Both the position numbers and the translations under genes were made by a program. A stretch of 64,000 bases of DNA from a bacterium (GTDB taxonomy: Bacteria > Vulcanimicrobiota > Xenobia > Xenobiales > JADMJV01): NCBI GenBank assembly GCA_018266105.1, contig JAFEBA010000037.1:44911-108910 (forward strand), read 5' to 3'. Numbering within the stretch: position 1 is the first letter of the stretch; every line of letters begins with the position of its first letter. The notes under the pieces were generated by a model that worked only from the letters and a program-made list of their open reading frames with translations, was not told the origin of the DNA and did not search any database. Of this stretch, positions 50,923-59,255 are shown one piece after another.

Positions 50923-53814
50923 TTAGCCTTCGCCGCCTTCTTCGGCTTCTTCGGCCTGCTCGTGAGCCTGCTGATTCTGTTCCGACTGCGTCAGTTCGCC
51001 GCCCTGGGCGTTCTGGGTCCTGGCTGGTTGCTGGGGCTGTCCGGCGGTGCCACGGGGGCCGGCCTCATCTTGATCGGGCTGCTTCATCCGTTGGTCAATG
51101 ACCTGACGTAACTGTTCGGTGGGACCGCGGCCTTCTTTGGTGCTGGCGGCCGAGTCCAGCAACTGGCGGGCGGCGGCGGCGCCTTTTTCATCTCCGGCCA
51201 TGCGTTTGTAGAGCTTGCCGATGGCGTCGCCCCCTTTGGGACCGTTGGCGCCAGCTAGCTGCATTTTGACCTCAGAGGTGGCCGCTTGTGGGTTGCTGGA
51301 GAGGTTGCCCCAAAGATCGCTGACAGCCTTGCGTCCGCCCTTGCTCTTGGCGGCGGTGGCTTCCAGGGCCACCTCAGAGGCGGCCGCCCGCGAGTTTTTG
51401 GCCAGGTTGTTGTTGAGCTTCATCTTGGCGGCCAGACCTTCGGGGGTTCGCGTGGCTGCGGCTTGCATGGCGATGGCGGGCCCGGCCGAGGTGGCATATT
51501 TGGCCTGGTTTTCGTTCATCTTGGCGATGGCTTCCAGACCGTCTTTGGTGTCGCTGGCCGAGGCTTGCAGCTTCATTTCGCTGGCGGCCGCCTTGGGATC
51601 CTGAGCCAGGCCTTCGTTGTAGCGAGCCAGGCCGGCGCGTCCTTCCTTGGTGGTGGAGGCGGTGGCGCGCATCTGCATGGCCGCCGTCGCTGCTTCCGGA
51701 TCCTTGGCCAGATTGGTATTGAGGGTCTTGAAGGCTTCGCGGCCCTGGGCGGATTCGGCCGCGGTGCCCATCAGCACGGCCTGGCTGGACGCGCCGTCGG
51801 CGCTCTTGGCCAGGTTCTTGTTGAGCTGGGTGATCGCTTTGCGTCCGGAGTCGGTGCTGCTGGCCGAGGCATGCAGCTCCACCGCCGAGGCTGCCGCTTC
51901 GGGGTTTTTGGCCAGGTTGCGATTGAGCTGGGCGTAGGCCGCCATTCCGCCACCGGTGCTGGTGGCGGTAGCCTGGAATTCAGCCACTCCGCTGGAGGCG
52001 CCAGCGTCTTTGGATACGTTGTGATTGAATTCCGTGACTGCCTTGAGGCCCTCGGGCGATTGGCTGGCGGCCGCCTGCATGGCCATGGTGGCGCCGGCTG
52101 CGGCTTTGTCTTTGGCCAGGCCTTTGTAGAGACCCTCGATGGCTTGCTTGCCTTCGCCGGTGGAGCTGGCCGCAGCCTGGACCGCCATGGCCGCCCCGGC
52201 GTCTTTGGAGTCTTTGGCCAGGTTGCCGTTGAGCTGGCCCACGGCCGCCCGGCCGGCGTTGCTCTGAGCTGCCTGGCTCTGCAGTGCAACCATCGAGGTG
52301 GCAGCCAGGGGGTCCTTGGAGAGATTCTCGTTGAGCTTGCGCTCTGCGGCCGCTCCGTCAGCGGTGGTGGTGGCCATGGCATGAACTTTGACGGTCGCGG
52401 CCGCACCCTCACCCTGCGCCATTTTCTTGTTGAACTGTGTGACCACCGACTTGCCCTGGTCGGTATCGCTGGCCGAAGCCATCATCGCCACTTCGCCAGC
52501 CGAGCCGGTGGCGCTGTTGGAAAGATTCTTCATCAGCTCGCCGGAGCCGGGGCCCTTGGTCTGGACCTCCAGGGCAGCGGTTGAGGCCTGGGGATCTTTT
52601 GAAAGGTTTGAGAAGAGCTCACCCAGCGCGCCAGAGCCCTTGCCGGTGCGGCTGGCGGTGGCCCAGGATTGGGCTAATTGGCCGCCGTTGGCGGCATCGC
52701 CCTTGTAGAGTTCGCCCAGAGCCGAGCGGCCTTCGGGCGTCTGCGAGGCGGCTGCGTGCAGAGCCACTCCTGTTCCCGCGGTGGTGACGTCGCTGTCCAG
52801 GGCCTGATTGGTTTTCGCGATGGAGCTGGCTGCCCCGCCACGACTGGCTGCAGCCTGCGCTTCAACAGCCGCGGCTGCGGTCGAAGGGTCCTGAGCCAGA
52901 TTGCTCTGCAGGGTAGCAATGGCGGATTTGCCACCTTCGCTGGCACTGGCTTTCTCCTGGACTTTGGCGTCGGCCGCGGCGGCTCCCGGATTGCTGGCCA
53001 GCGCCTTGTAGTAATCCTTCATAGCAGCTCTGCCTTCACCGCTGCTGGCGGCGTTCGCCTGGACTTCGGTGTATTTGGCGGAAAGCTTGGAATTATTGGA
53101 AATGGCCGAAAGGTAGTTCACGCCTTCGCCGGCCATGTTGTCAGCCATGGCTTTCTGGTTGGCGGCCGAGAGCGAGGTATTCTTGCCGATGACGTCCAGG
53201 AAGCGTGCCTCCAGACCGGCGGTGCGCCCCGACGCGGCTGTGCCGCGCAGTTTGAGCAGTTGGCCTGCGGAATCCGGCTCTCCCATCAGTTGTTGGAGCG
53301 CGGCCGAAGGGCTCATGCCGCCGGGAGCGGCGCTCATGTCACTGGTCAGCCAGCTCATGAATGAAGTGGCCTTGTTGTTGTCTCCCATCGCCTCCTGGAG
53401 TCGAACTTTGGGGTCACGAGCGTTTTCTTTATCCTGGGCTTCCTTGGCTTGTTTCAACTGAGCCAGTTGGGCCACCATGCCCTTGGTTTTCTGGTCGAGC
53501 GGACCTTTGAGGCCCAGTTCCTGGACCACCTTATCTTCGGCCGTGAGTTCTTTCTTCTCGGCCGGCTGCTGGTCTCTGGGGGTCTCGCCAGGCTTTGGGG
53601 TGCCCTCGGCGCCACGGTTGTGGGGAGCGGTCCAGGCTGGAAACTCAGCGTGGTCGACCATGCGTTGGTCGCCGACCGCCTCCTGTAAGTTGGGAATCAG
53701 ATTCTCGCCCGTGATTGCAGGACCCGGCAAGCCGCCATTCGGCTGAGCTACAGCGTTGGAGCGTAGCGGAGCAAAGGATTGTGGGACTCGAACTGGCAGC
53801 TGCAGGGGATCCAT
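50923..53814 (-). CDS. Giant 34-residue tandem-repeat (alpha-solenoid-like) protein
   Basis: 963 residues from ATG 53814, with AAGGTGG upstream; GTG 53826 is an alternative. Residues ~1-120 are Pro/Gln-rich and disordered. From ~246 to ~900 there are about 19-20 copies of a 34-residue unit with consensus A-x-A-S-x-T-x-E-G-R-x-A-x-x-x-L-N-x-N-L-A-K-D-P-x-A-A-x-x-x-V-x-L-Q, predicted to be two short helices per repeat. Eleven central copies are exactly in phase (34 residues each). The C-terminal ~60 residues are Gln/Glu-rich (ending EEAEEGGEG). No signal or membrane segment. It does not match TPR, PPR, HEAT, Sel1 or pentapeptide patterns that I know. Probably a protein-binding scaffold; first gene of an operon with a GT and a KirBac channel. 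Confidence 0.85.
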   Translation of the reverse strand: MDPLQLPVRVPQSFAPLRSNAVAQPNGGLPGPAITGENLIPNLQEAVGDQRMVDHAEFPAWTAPHNRGAEGTPKPGETPRDQQPAEKKELTAEDKVVQELGLKGPLDQKTKGMVAQLAQLKQAKEAQDKENARDPKVRLQEAMGDNNKATSFMSWLTSDMSAAPGGMSPSAALQQLMGEPDSAGQLLKLRGTAASGRTAGLEARFLDVIGKNTSLSAANQKAMADNMAGEGVNYLSAISNNSKLSAKYTEVQANAASSGEGRAAMKDYYKALASNPGAAAADAKVQEKASASEGGKSAIATLQSNLAQDPSTAAAAVEAQAAASRGGAASSIAKTNQALDSDVTTAGTGVALHAAASQTPEGRSALGELYKGDAANGGQLAQSWATASRTGKGSGALGELFSNLSKDPQASTAALEVQTKGPGSGELMKNLSNSATGSAGEVAMMASASDTDQGKSVVTQFNKKMAQGEGAAATVKVHAMATTTADGAAAERKLNENLSKDPLAATSMVALQSQAAQSNAGRAAVGQLNGNLAKDSKDAGAAMAVQAAASSTGEGKQAIEGLYKGLAKDKAAAGATMAMQAAASQSPEGLKAVTEFNHNVSKDAGASSGVAEFQATATSTGGGMAAYAQLNRNLAKNPEAAASAVELHASASSTDSGRKAITQLNKNLAKSADGASSQAVLMGTAAESAQGREAFKTLNTNLAKDPEAATAAMQMRATASTTKEGRAGLARYNEGLAQDPKAAASEMKLQASASDTKDGLEAIAKMNENQAKYATSAGPAIAMQAAATRTPEGLAAKMKLNNNLAKNSRAAASEVALEATAAKSKGGRKAVSDLWGNLSSNPQAATSEVKMQLAGANGPKGGDAIGKLYKRMAGDEKGAAAARQLLDSAASTKEGRGPTEQLRQVIDQRMKQPDQDEAGPRGTAGQPQQPARTQNAQGGELTQSEQNQQAHEQAEEAEEGGEG
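51259..52380 (-). repeat. Eleven in-phase 102-bp (34-residue) repeats
   Basis: Part of the 50923-53814 coding sequence. Repeat boundaries were placed by the conserved A-x-A-S start and V-x-L-Q end. Position 9 Gly, position 20 Leu and position 22 Lys are the most constant, and the DNA copies have diverged, so this is an old protein-level array rather than a recent DNA duplication. Less regular copies extend it to ~53080 and ~51110. Confidence 0.85.
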
Positions 53815-53872
53815 GAGAAATTCCACCTTAAGGGTTTTTTAATTTGTCCCACCGTACCCGGCGATTGTCTAG

Positions 53873-54016
53873 AGACTGGACCTAAGTCCTATGGCGTCTA
53901 ATTAGACCAGTCGTTATATTTTGGGTGTAGCAGCGAGCCGGACAAAAGGCTCGCCAGGTATCTGAAGTCGCTGAGGCGCTCCCGGAGCCTGCAAGCTTTA
54001 TGTAGACTGGTCTACA
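53873..54016. promoter_or_regulatory. Palindromic repeats between repeat-protein operon and the small secreted gene
   Basis: The 219-bp divergent gap holds GTCTAATTAGAC (53896-53907, perfect palindrome) and TGTAGAC-TG-GTCTACA (54001-54016, 7-bp arms). A shared 10-mer TAGACCAGTC occurs at 53903-53912 and, inverted, at 54004-54013; AGACTGG also occurs at 53873. Spaced copies suggest binding sites for one regulator serving both directions. Confidence 0.45.
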
Positions 54017-54033
54017 CTTTAAGGAGTCTGAAT

Positions 54034-54288
54034 ATGAAGAACTTGATTGCCGCCGCTCTGATGACTGTCGTGCTGGGTATGGCCGCCACGGCTGAGCCCG
54101 TCGTCGAGAAGCTTCCTAAGACCGAACCCAGCCCCGCTCCGGTTGTAACAACGGCCACAGCCACCACTCAGTCCCCGGCTCAGCCCGAGCTCAAGAAGGA
54201 CGAGAATCCGGCCGAAAAAGCCGCCCCCCAAACCGAAAAGCCCGCTCCCACTCGGAAGCCGGTCGAACTCAAGTTTCGCGATTTCTAA
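54034..54288 (+). CDS. Small secreted Pro/Lys/Glu-rich protein
   Basis: 84 residues with a signal peptide (MKNLIAAALMTVVLGMAATA) and a low-complexity mature part (repeated P, T, K, E, Q) ending RKPVELKFRDF. AAGGAG lies 9-10 nt before the ATG. The palindrome at 54001-54016 ends just upstream. Likely an envelope or periplasmic linker-type protein; function unknown. Confidence 0.6.
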   Translation: MKNLIAAALMTVVLGMAATAEPVVEKLPKTEPSPAPVVTTATATTQSPAQPELKKDENPAEKAAPQTEKPAPTRKPVELKFRDF

Positions 54289-54346
54289 GAGAGCTTATCA
54301 CGGGGGTAGATCCCCCGGATCAGTCACGCCCAAAACCCCATAGTCC

Positions 54347-54382
54347 GCCCCGGCAGAGACGCAACCTGTCGGGGCTTTTTTT
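54347..54382 (+). terminator. Intrinsic terminator after the small secreted gene
   Basis: GCCCCGGCAG (54347-54356) pairs with CTGTCGGGGC (54366-54375), one wobble, 9-nt loop, then seven T. A second hairpin, CGGGGG-TAGAT-CCCCCG, precedes it at 54301-54317. Confidence 0.85.
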
Positions 54383-55679
54383 ATATTCGCTGGAGTCGCA
54401 GCCCGGCCACCAGTGGGCGCAACTCGAATTCTCCGTCTTCAAGCTGGCCCAGGAGGGCCAGCTCATGCTCGGGCCAGAAAAAGCGCACCCCCTGGCAGAG
54501 CCCAAATCCCCCTAGAACAATCCGCTGGTCCCGGCGCAAGGCCAGCACTTCGCTACGATGTTCTTGACCCAGCAAGAAATAACCGGCCCCGTAGTAGTTT
54601 TGAGCGGCCGGGGGCAAGTGTCGGTAGCTGCGGATATCTAGCGGTTCCTCTCGAGCGCCTGCAATTCTGACGGGACGATTCTGGTAACTGAAGCGGTAAA
54701 GTCGGTCCTGAACGAGTTCTTCGTCCTCGCTCTCCCAAAGCTGGAACTGCCGCATGCCGTGCCAGTCGCCTCCCGCCTGGCTGGTCAGGATTTCATCCTG
54801 GGCCTCCTCACTGCTGCGACCGACGCGCACCAGCTGGATGCTTTGAGGTTGAACGCAGGCATAACCCAGCTCTCGTCCAGCCGCAAAAATGACGGTGTTT
54901 CGGGGTCCCATGGTCCACTCCCAGCCGGTTTCCCGGCTGAGGGGAGTATGACCGGTAAACAGGTGACCCTGGGGCACGCCGCACAATTCCAGAAAGCGCT
55001 CCACATCGTAGTCAGTGTAGGCCTTTTTGGCTTGGGGACTCCATTTTATGTGGCGGTCACAGGTCAGCTCGATCACTGCCGGATGCAGGCTACTTTGCTC
55101 CAGGTCGGCTACCGGCACTTCTTTTAGTTGGTCCAAGTTGCCCAGGCTTCGGCTGGGAGCTGCGTGCACTCCCACCGCCTGAGGGTGGATGACCACCAGC
55201 GGGCTTTCGCGAACAAAGGCTTCGTAGGTGGAACGCAACCCCGCCCGTTCGAGCGCTTTGCCGAACAGTATGCCCTGAAAATACCCGTGCTTGCAACGCA
55301 ACGTTCGAGTAAACTCGTGATTGCCAAGCAATACATAAAAGTGTCTGGGATAGGCCACTTTCAAGCTCATCATCAAACGAAAAGTATCCAGCGAACTGTC
55401 CATCTCTCCGGCTCGCTCATACTCTTCGCGATGAAAGAGGTCGCCCAGGAAGACCACCACCGCTTGTTTTTGGGCCAGTTGCTGGTGCAGGTTGGCGTGG
55501 CGAAACACTTCGTGGATGCGGGCGGCTCGAGCATGCACGTCGCCCACCAGGTACAGCCTGGGAGGCGCGGAGGGAGCAAGTAAGTCTACCACCGCGCCGT
55601 CTTGAAAGCCTCCGTCAGGTCGCTTTCCCTGCTTCATCGCCTCCAGGAAGGCGGTGCAGAGCTCCTGGTCGGCGGTCAC
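54381..55679 (-). CDS. Calcineurin-like metallophosphoesterase
   Basis: 432 residues from GTG 55679. The N-terminal ~250 residues hold all metallophosphoesterase motifs: GDVHARAARI (~46-55), GDLFHREEYE, LLGNHEFTR, a later His in VGVHAAPS, and LFTGHTPLSRE. This is the PPP-like di-metal site for hydrolysing phosphoesters. The C-terminal ~180 residues are a mixed domain (VRFFWPEHELALLGQLEDGE). GTG overlaps the stop of the 55676 gene; part of a three-gene unit. Confidence 0.87.
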   Translation of the reverse strand: MTADQELCTAFLEAMKQGKRPDGGFQDGAVVDLLAPSAPPRLYLVGDVHARAARIHEVFRHANLHQQLAQKQAVVVFLGDLFHREEYERAGEMDSSLDTFRLMMSLKVAYPRHFYVLLGNHEFTRTLRCKHGYFQGILFGKALERAGLRSTYEAFVRESPLVVIHPQAVGVHAAPSRSLGNLDQLKEVPVADLEQSSLHPAVIELTCDRHIKWSPQAKKAYTDYDVERFLELCGVPQGHLFTGHTPLSRETGWEWTMGPRNTVIFAAGRELGYACVQPQSIQLVRVGRSSEEAQDEILTSQAGGDWHGMRQFQLWESEDEELVQDRLYRFSYQNRPVRIAGAREEPLDIRSYRHLPPAAQNYYGAGYFLLGQEHRSEVLALRRDQRIVLGGFGLCQGVRFFWPEHELALLGQLEDGEFELRPLVAGLRLQRI

Positions 55680-56347
55680 ACTACGCGCCGAAGTTTCAGG
55701 TCGACTCGATATTCTCTGCGTTTTTCGTCGCGCACAACCAGATCTTCACCGTCTATTTCCAGAGAAGTAATGAAAATGTCTTCTCCGTCAGAGGGTTCGT
55801 AGACGCGCAGGCTCCACAGAATGGAGCCGCGGTTGGGGTCGCTGGCCAGCAGCCAGCCTCCGCGTTGCGCACCCAGGCTTTGCAGGCCCTTCTTCAGAGC
55901 CTGCTGTGAGCTTTGCCAGCGGACAACCGCTTCCTGACGCTGATCTGCACTGAGAGTTCCATCTTTTTCCAGAGCTTCCAGCAGCCATTCGGGCGAGACC
56001 GCAGCCATCGGATTGGGAGGACCACCCTGGCTCATACTTTTGAAAATCAGTTCTTGCAGCGATTGGGTGATGACTTTGCGCAAGACCCGTTCACTCTCGA
56101 GATAGCGTTCCATCTGCTCGATGTCGTCCGCCGCAAATCCCGCCTCCTGCAGCACCTGACGGCAACGAGCCGAGTCGTTCATAAGGGCGGAGAGATCGGC
56201 GGAGCCGGCCCGCTGCAGGACCTGCATCATACGGTCGCGAGCCGAGAGTTCGGGAGTCTGCAGTTGTTCCGACTGATAGTCATGGGGGGCATCGTAGCGG
56301 ACCCCTTCGTGCAAGATGAAGGGGACGTCGCGCGGGGTCATTCGCAT
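55676..56347 (-). CDS. Hypothetical protein, operon with metallophosphoesterase
   Basis: 223 residues, helical in the first part (LSARDRMMQVLQRAGSADLS, AADDIEQMERYLESERVLRK), beta-like at the end (GEDIFITSLEIDGEDLVVRD). No signal peptide. Begins MRMTPRDVPFILHEGVRYDA. Lies between the glycine-rich membrane protein (1-bp gap) and the metallophosphoesterase (4-bp overlap). Unknown family. Confidence 0.55.
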   Translation of the reverse strand: MRMTPRDVPFILHEGVRYDAPHDYQSEQLQTPELSARDRMMQVLQRAGSADLSALMNDSARCRQVLQEAGFAADDIEQMERYLESERVLRKVITQSLQELIFKSMSQGGPPNPMAAVSPEWLLEALEKDGTLSADQRQEAVVRWQSSQQALKKGLQSLGAQRGGWLLASDPNRGSILWSLRVYEPSDGEDIFITSLEIDGEDLVVRDEKRREYRVDLKLRRVV

Positions 56348-56348
56348 C

Positions 56349-56864
56349 TTAAGGTTGAGGCGCTTTGGGAGCGCGGATGGCTTTGTAAGCTCCCCAGCCG
56401 GCCGTCACCGAGAGGTCGAGTGCGGCCGTCACGGGCGAACCTGTCAGCAGGTCTACCGCCAGATTGAGAGTGGTGCGACCGGCCACATCGGCCGCCAGGG
56501 GATGTTGAGGGCTCAGTTTGACAGCCGTTCTGGCAGCCCAGTCGCTCATCTGACCGCCGACTTTGTAGCCGGCCACGCCGGCCACACCGGCCGAAGCCAG
56601 GGCCACGGCCCAACAGACGGGTCCCGAGGCACCCATCGAAGCGCCGGCGAGGGCGCCTCCCAAGTAACCCAGAGAAGCACCGTTGGTGAAACCGCCGATC
56701 TCAGAGAGCTTCCGCGCCGCCTGGGAACTGGCCCGCAGGAAAACATCGCCCTTGCCGGGAGGAGGCGTGGGAGCCTGATCCGGGTCTTGGAGAGGGCTGC
56801 CGGCGAGACCGGGTAGGCGCCGAGGAGGCGTGGCATGGTTACGAGCGATGATCACAGTGAGCAA
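56349..56864 (-). CDS. Gly/Ala-rich membrane-associated protein
   Basis: 171 residues from TTG 56864, or 168 from GTG 56855; neither has a clear ribosome site. An N-terminal Pro-rich piece, then a glycine-zipper-like stretch (GYLGGALAGASMGASGPVCW, ALASAGVAGVAGYKVGGQM) as in membrane-inserting helices, then NLAVDLLTGSPVTAAL. First gene of the three-gene unit. Divergent from the M48 peptidase across the long hairpin. Confidence 0.5.
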   Translation of the reverse strand: MLTVIIARNHATPPRRLPGLAGSPLQDPDQAPTPPPGKGDVFLRASSQAARKLSEIGGFTNGASLGYLGGALAGASMGASGPVCWAVALASAGVAGVAGYKVGGQMSDWAARTAVKLSPQHPLAADVAGRTTLNLAVDLLTGSPVTAALDLSVTAGWGAYKAIRAPKAPQP

Positions 56865-56872
56865 AGACTAAA

Positions 56873-56930
56873 CGGAGCGCCCTGAAAAGGACCTGAAAAG
56901 TTGCTTTTCAGGTCCTTTTCAGGGCCTCCG
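56873..56930. repeat. 27-bp perfect hairpin in a divergent intergenic region
   Basis: The 22-nt arm at 56879-56900 is perfectly complementary to 56904-56925 with a 3-nt loop. CGGAG (56873-56877) pairs with CTCCG (56926-56930) beyond a single bulged C. Each arm itself contains the CCTGAAAAG unit twice. It lies between the starts of two divergent genes, so it is not a terminator for either. Confidence 0.85.
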
Positions 56931-56947
56931 GATTTACTTCTGACATC

Positions 56948-57856
56948 ATGAACATCTCGCGAAATCCTGGCCTGGCTCGCCTTTCGCCGCTTGCTTCTCG
57001 ACCTGCGGGATGCAAAGCGCCGGATCCTCAGCAGCCCCAACTCCCTGACCAGAACGGGGACAAGGCCAGCGTTTCCACTCGGGTCAAGATCGGTGCCGGT
57101 GTGATGCTGGGCCTAACCTTAGCCGGGGTTGCAGGCGGCCTGTTGGCCCACGCGCCTCAGGCTCAGGTTCAGTTGCAAAACATTCCCAGTCAAACATGGT
57201 TGTCCACCTCCGACGAAGTGGAACTGGGTAAGCAGGCTTCGGCTCAACTGGAGAAAGAGTTTAAGGTCTGGAACAACCCGCAGCAACAGGCCCGGCTGGA
57301 AGCTCTGGGGCAGCGTCTGGCCAGCACGTCCACCCGTCAGGACATTCAGTTTAGCTTCAAGATGCTGGATACCGACATGGTGAATGCTATGGCCCTGCCA
57401 GGCGGCAATGTCTACGCCACTCGCGCTCTGATGCAGAAGTTCCCGGATGACGATCAGCTGGCGTTTGTCCTGGGTCACGAAATCGCGCACGTGGAGCAGC
57501 GCCATTCCGTGGCCAAGCTCCAGGAAACCGTGCTGCGTAAGGTTGTGACTCTGCCCCTGGTCTTTCGCCAGTGGAATATTTCCAAAGTGGCGCTGGATGC
57601 AGGCGATGAGTTGATCGGCAACCGCTACAGTCAGGTGAAGGAATCAGAAGCCGATAAGCTGGGCCAGGAGCACATTGCCCGGATGGGGATCGATCCTGAT
57701 AAAGCCGCCGACGCCATGAAGCATTTGATGGACGTGACCGCCGGAAAGCACCAGATTCCCATTAAGATTGAGCAGATTATCAGCGACCACCCGCCCACTC
57801 AGCAGCGCATCAACGATTTGCATCACTGGGCAGCCGAGATCAGAGCGCGCCAGTAA
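56948..57856 (+). CDS. M48-family zinc metallopeptidase
   Basis: 302 residues. N-terminal Pro/Gln-rich ~40 residues, a hydrophobic segment (~51-66: VMLGLTLAGVAGGLLA), then the peptidase: GGNVYATRALMQKFPDDDQL, zinc site HEIAHVEQRH, and third ligand Glu in KESEADKLGQEH. M48/HtpX-BepA-like enzymes degrade misfolded envelope proteins. Overlaps the convergent carotenoid oxygenase gene by 17 bp. Confidence 0.9.
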   Translation: MNISRNPGLARLSPLASRPAGCKAPDPQQPQLPDQNGDKASVSTRVKIGAGVMLGLTLAGVAGGLLAHAPQAQVQLQNIPSQTWLSTSDEVELGKQASAQLEKEFKVWNNPQQQARLEALGQRLASTSTRQDIQFSFKMLDTDMVNAMALPGGNVYATRALMQKFPDDDQLAFVLGHEIAHVEQRHSVAKLQETVLRKVVTLPLVFRQWNISKVALDAGDELIGNRYSQVKESEADKLGQEHIARMGIDPDKAADAMKHLMDVTAGKHQIPIKIEQIISDHPPTQQRINDLHHWAAEIRARQ

Positions 57857-59201
57857 ATCCGCCGTGAAAACCAAAGGGCACCACGGCCGGCACATAGGCG
57901 CGGGCGCGTTCGGTCATGGTTTCGGCATCCAGCACCAGTAGAAAGCTCTGACTTCGCTTTGTGTCCAGAACCACCGAAAGCAATACCACCTCTGCCCCGT
58001 CAGGGGCTTGCTGAGGCACCGGTTCTCCGGCGAAGCAGCCCGGCTCGCTCCAGGTCAGCTGGCTGTCGTTCCAGGTGTCCAGTTTGACCAGTCCGTCGTA
58101 GAAGCGACTTTGCTGCTGGGTAATGCCATAGACGTAGCGGTAAGCCTGGCCCTGACCTTCCAGGATGCGAGGAAGCTCCAGCGGGGTGCGGCTCAGAGTT
58201 TCCAGGCGGGCTCGATTCTGTTCCACTCGAACCCTTACCAGGTGGGGCGTTTCCACCCGCTCCCCCCCAGCCGGCTTGAGGTTGTTGAGGTAGAGCTGTC
58301 CAACCAGACTGGCGTCCTGGTAGGCCAACATGTCCACGCACAGTGAATTCTCCTGATAGAACGAATTCACATGATGAAAGACAAACAGCGGAGGCAGTTC
58401 GTAGGCTTGACTTGTGCCGTCGCGACCCAGGCGCACCAATCGGCTGCCGAGTTCTGGTCGCCAGCGGAAGTTCTCGATGTAAGGGCGGTTTCGCCAGAGC
58501 AGACGCAATGGATCGACCACGAAGGGCCCTTCCCAAAGGAGCATCTCGTGGGCAGTCAAAGCGCAACTGTGCAGGTAGGCCGGGCTGGCGCTGAGGTGAT
58601 GGGCAAAGGTCTGGCGACTTCCGCCCGCTGGCATACGATAGCCGTTATAGCGACTGGTTTTTCCCATTTGTACGGTGAAATTGTAGAGCACACCATTTTC
58701 CACAATCGGGTGAGCGCTGGTGATGTGGCGATGAAGCGCATCCCGGTCGTAGTCGTAGAGCCCCAGCGTTTGCAGCGTTTCGGGGTCAAATTCGAGGGCC
58801 AGCGGCGTTTCCGTCAGGGCCAACCAGGTTTTTCCGATTTTTACCACATTCACATTGGGGTTGCAGCCCAGGTCGCTGATAAACAGACTGGCCACCTTCT
58901 TAAAAAAGTGGCGGCAGGGATCGGTCGCAAATTGAGGGTAGGCCAGTTTTCCCTGTTGATTCAAGGCGCACCAATCCGGTCCACGCAGAAAGCGATTGCG
59001 GTAAACCACTCCGCTCTCATCCATGCTGAAGGAGTGCAGCATGGCCATTCCATCAAACCAGTGTCGCACCTCATCCCACTGGGCGGGCCCGTTGCGAATC
59101 AAGGTTCCTTTCAGCCATTCCGGCATCCGGCCTTGAATTTCAGCTCGGACTGGCTGCTGTTCGTCCTTAAGGCTAGTTAACCCCAGGGAATAATCTTCCA
59201 T
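57840..59201 (-). CDS. Carotenoid cleavage dioxygenase family protein
   Basis: 453 residues. Non-haem iron His ligands appear at spaced positions: RQTFAHHLSASPAYLHSCAL, LFVFHHVNSFYQENSLCVDM, and the final FGFHGGF near the C-terminus, as in the RPE65/carotenoid oxygenase propeller. It starts MPEWLKGTLIRNGPAQWDEV with HWFDGMAMLHSFSMDES after ~25 residues. Members cleave carotenoids or stilbenes with O2. No other carotenoid genes are visible in the window. Confidence 0.88.
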   Translation of the reverse strand: MEDYSLGLTSLKDEQQPVRAEIQGRMPEWLKGTLIRNGPAQWDEVRHWFDGMAMLHSFSMDESGVVYRNRFLRGPDWCALNQQGKLAYPQFATDPCRHFFKKVASLFISDLGCNPNVNVVKIGKTWLALTETPLALEFDPETLQTLGLYDYDRDALHRHITSAHPIVENGVLYNFTVQMGKTSRYNGYRMPAGGSRQTFAHHLSASPAYLHSCALTAHEMLLWEGPFVVDPLRLLWRNRPYIENFRWRPELGSRLVRLGRDGTSQAYELPPLFVFHHVNSFYQENSLCVDMLAYQDASLVGQLYLNNLKPAGGERVETPHLVRVRVEQNRARLETLSRTPLELPRILEGQGQAYRYVYGITQQQSRFYDGLVKLDTWNDSQLTWSEPGCFAGEPVPQQAPDGAEVVLLSVVLDTKRSQSFLLVLDAETMTERARAYVPAVVPFGFHGGFTGAL

Positions 59202-59255
59202 TCAGAGCAGTTGGCGATGGACGGAATCAGTTCCTCGCCTGGCGAACCCTTGTCG

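Noticed and set aside
51259..52380. Resemblance of the 34-residue repeat to TAL-effector DNA-binding repeats (same length, A-S then G then A-L spacing).
   Set aside because: The gap between A-S and the G differs by one residue from TALE repeats, no RVD-like variable pair is seen at positions 12-13, and the second half does not match. Length alone is not evidence.
51259..52380. Tandem 102-bp periodicity as a possible CRISPR or satellite array.
   Set aside because: The units are inside an open reading frame and vary at the DNA level; no spacers or constant repeats exist.
51286..52584. Long Gly-rich open frame on the opposite strand of the repeat protein.
   Set aside because: It is the mirror of Ala-rich codons in the reverse frame; no ribosome site, and no reason to favour it over the true gene.
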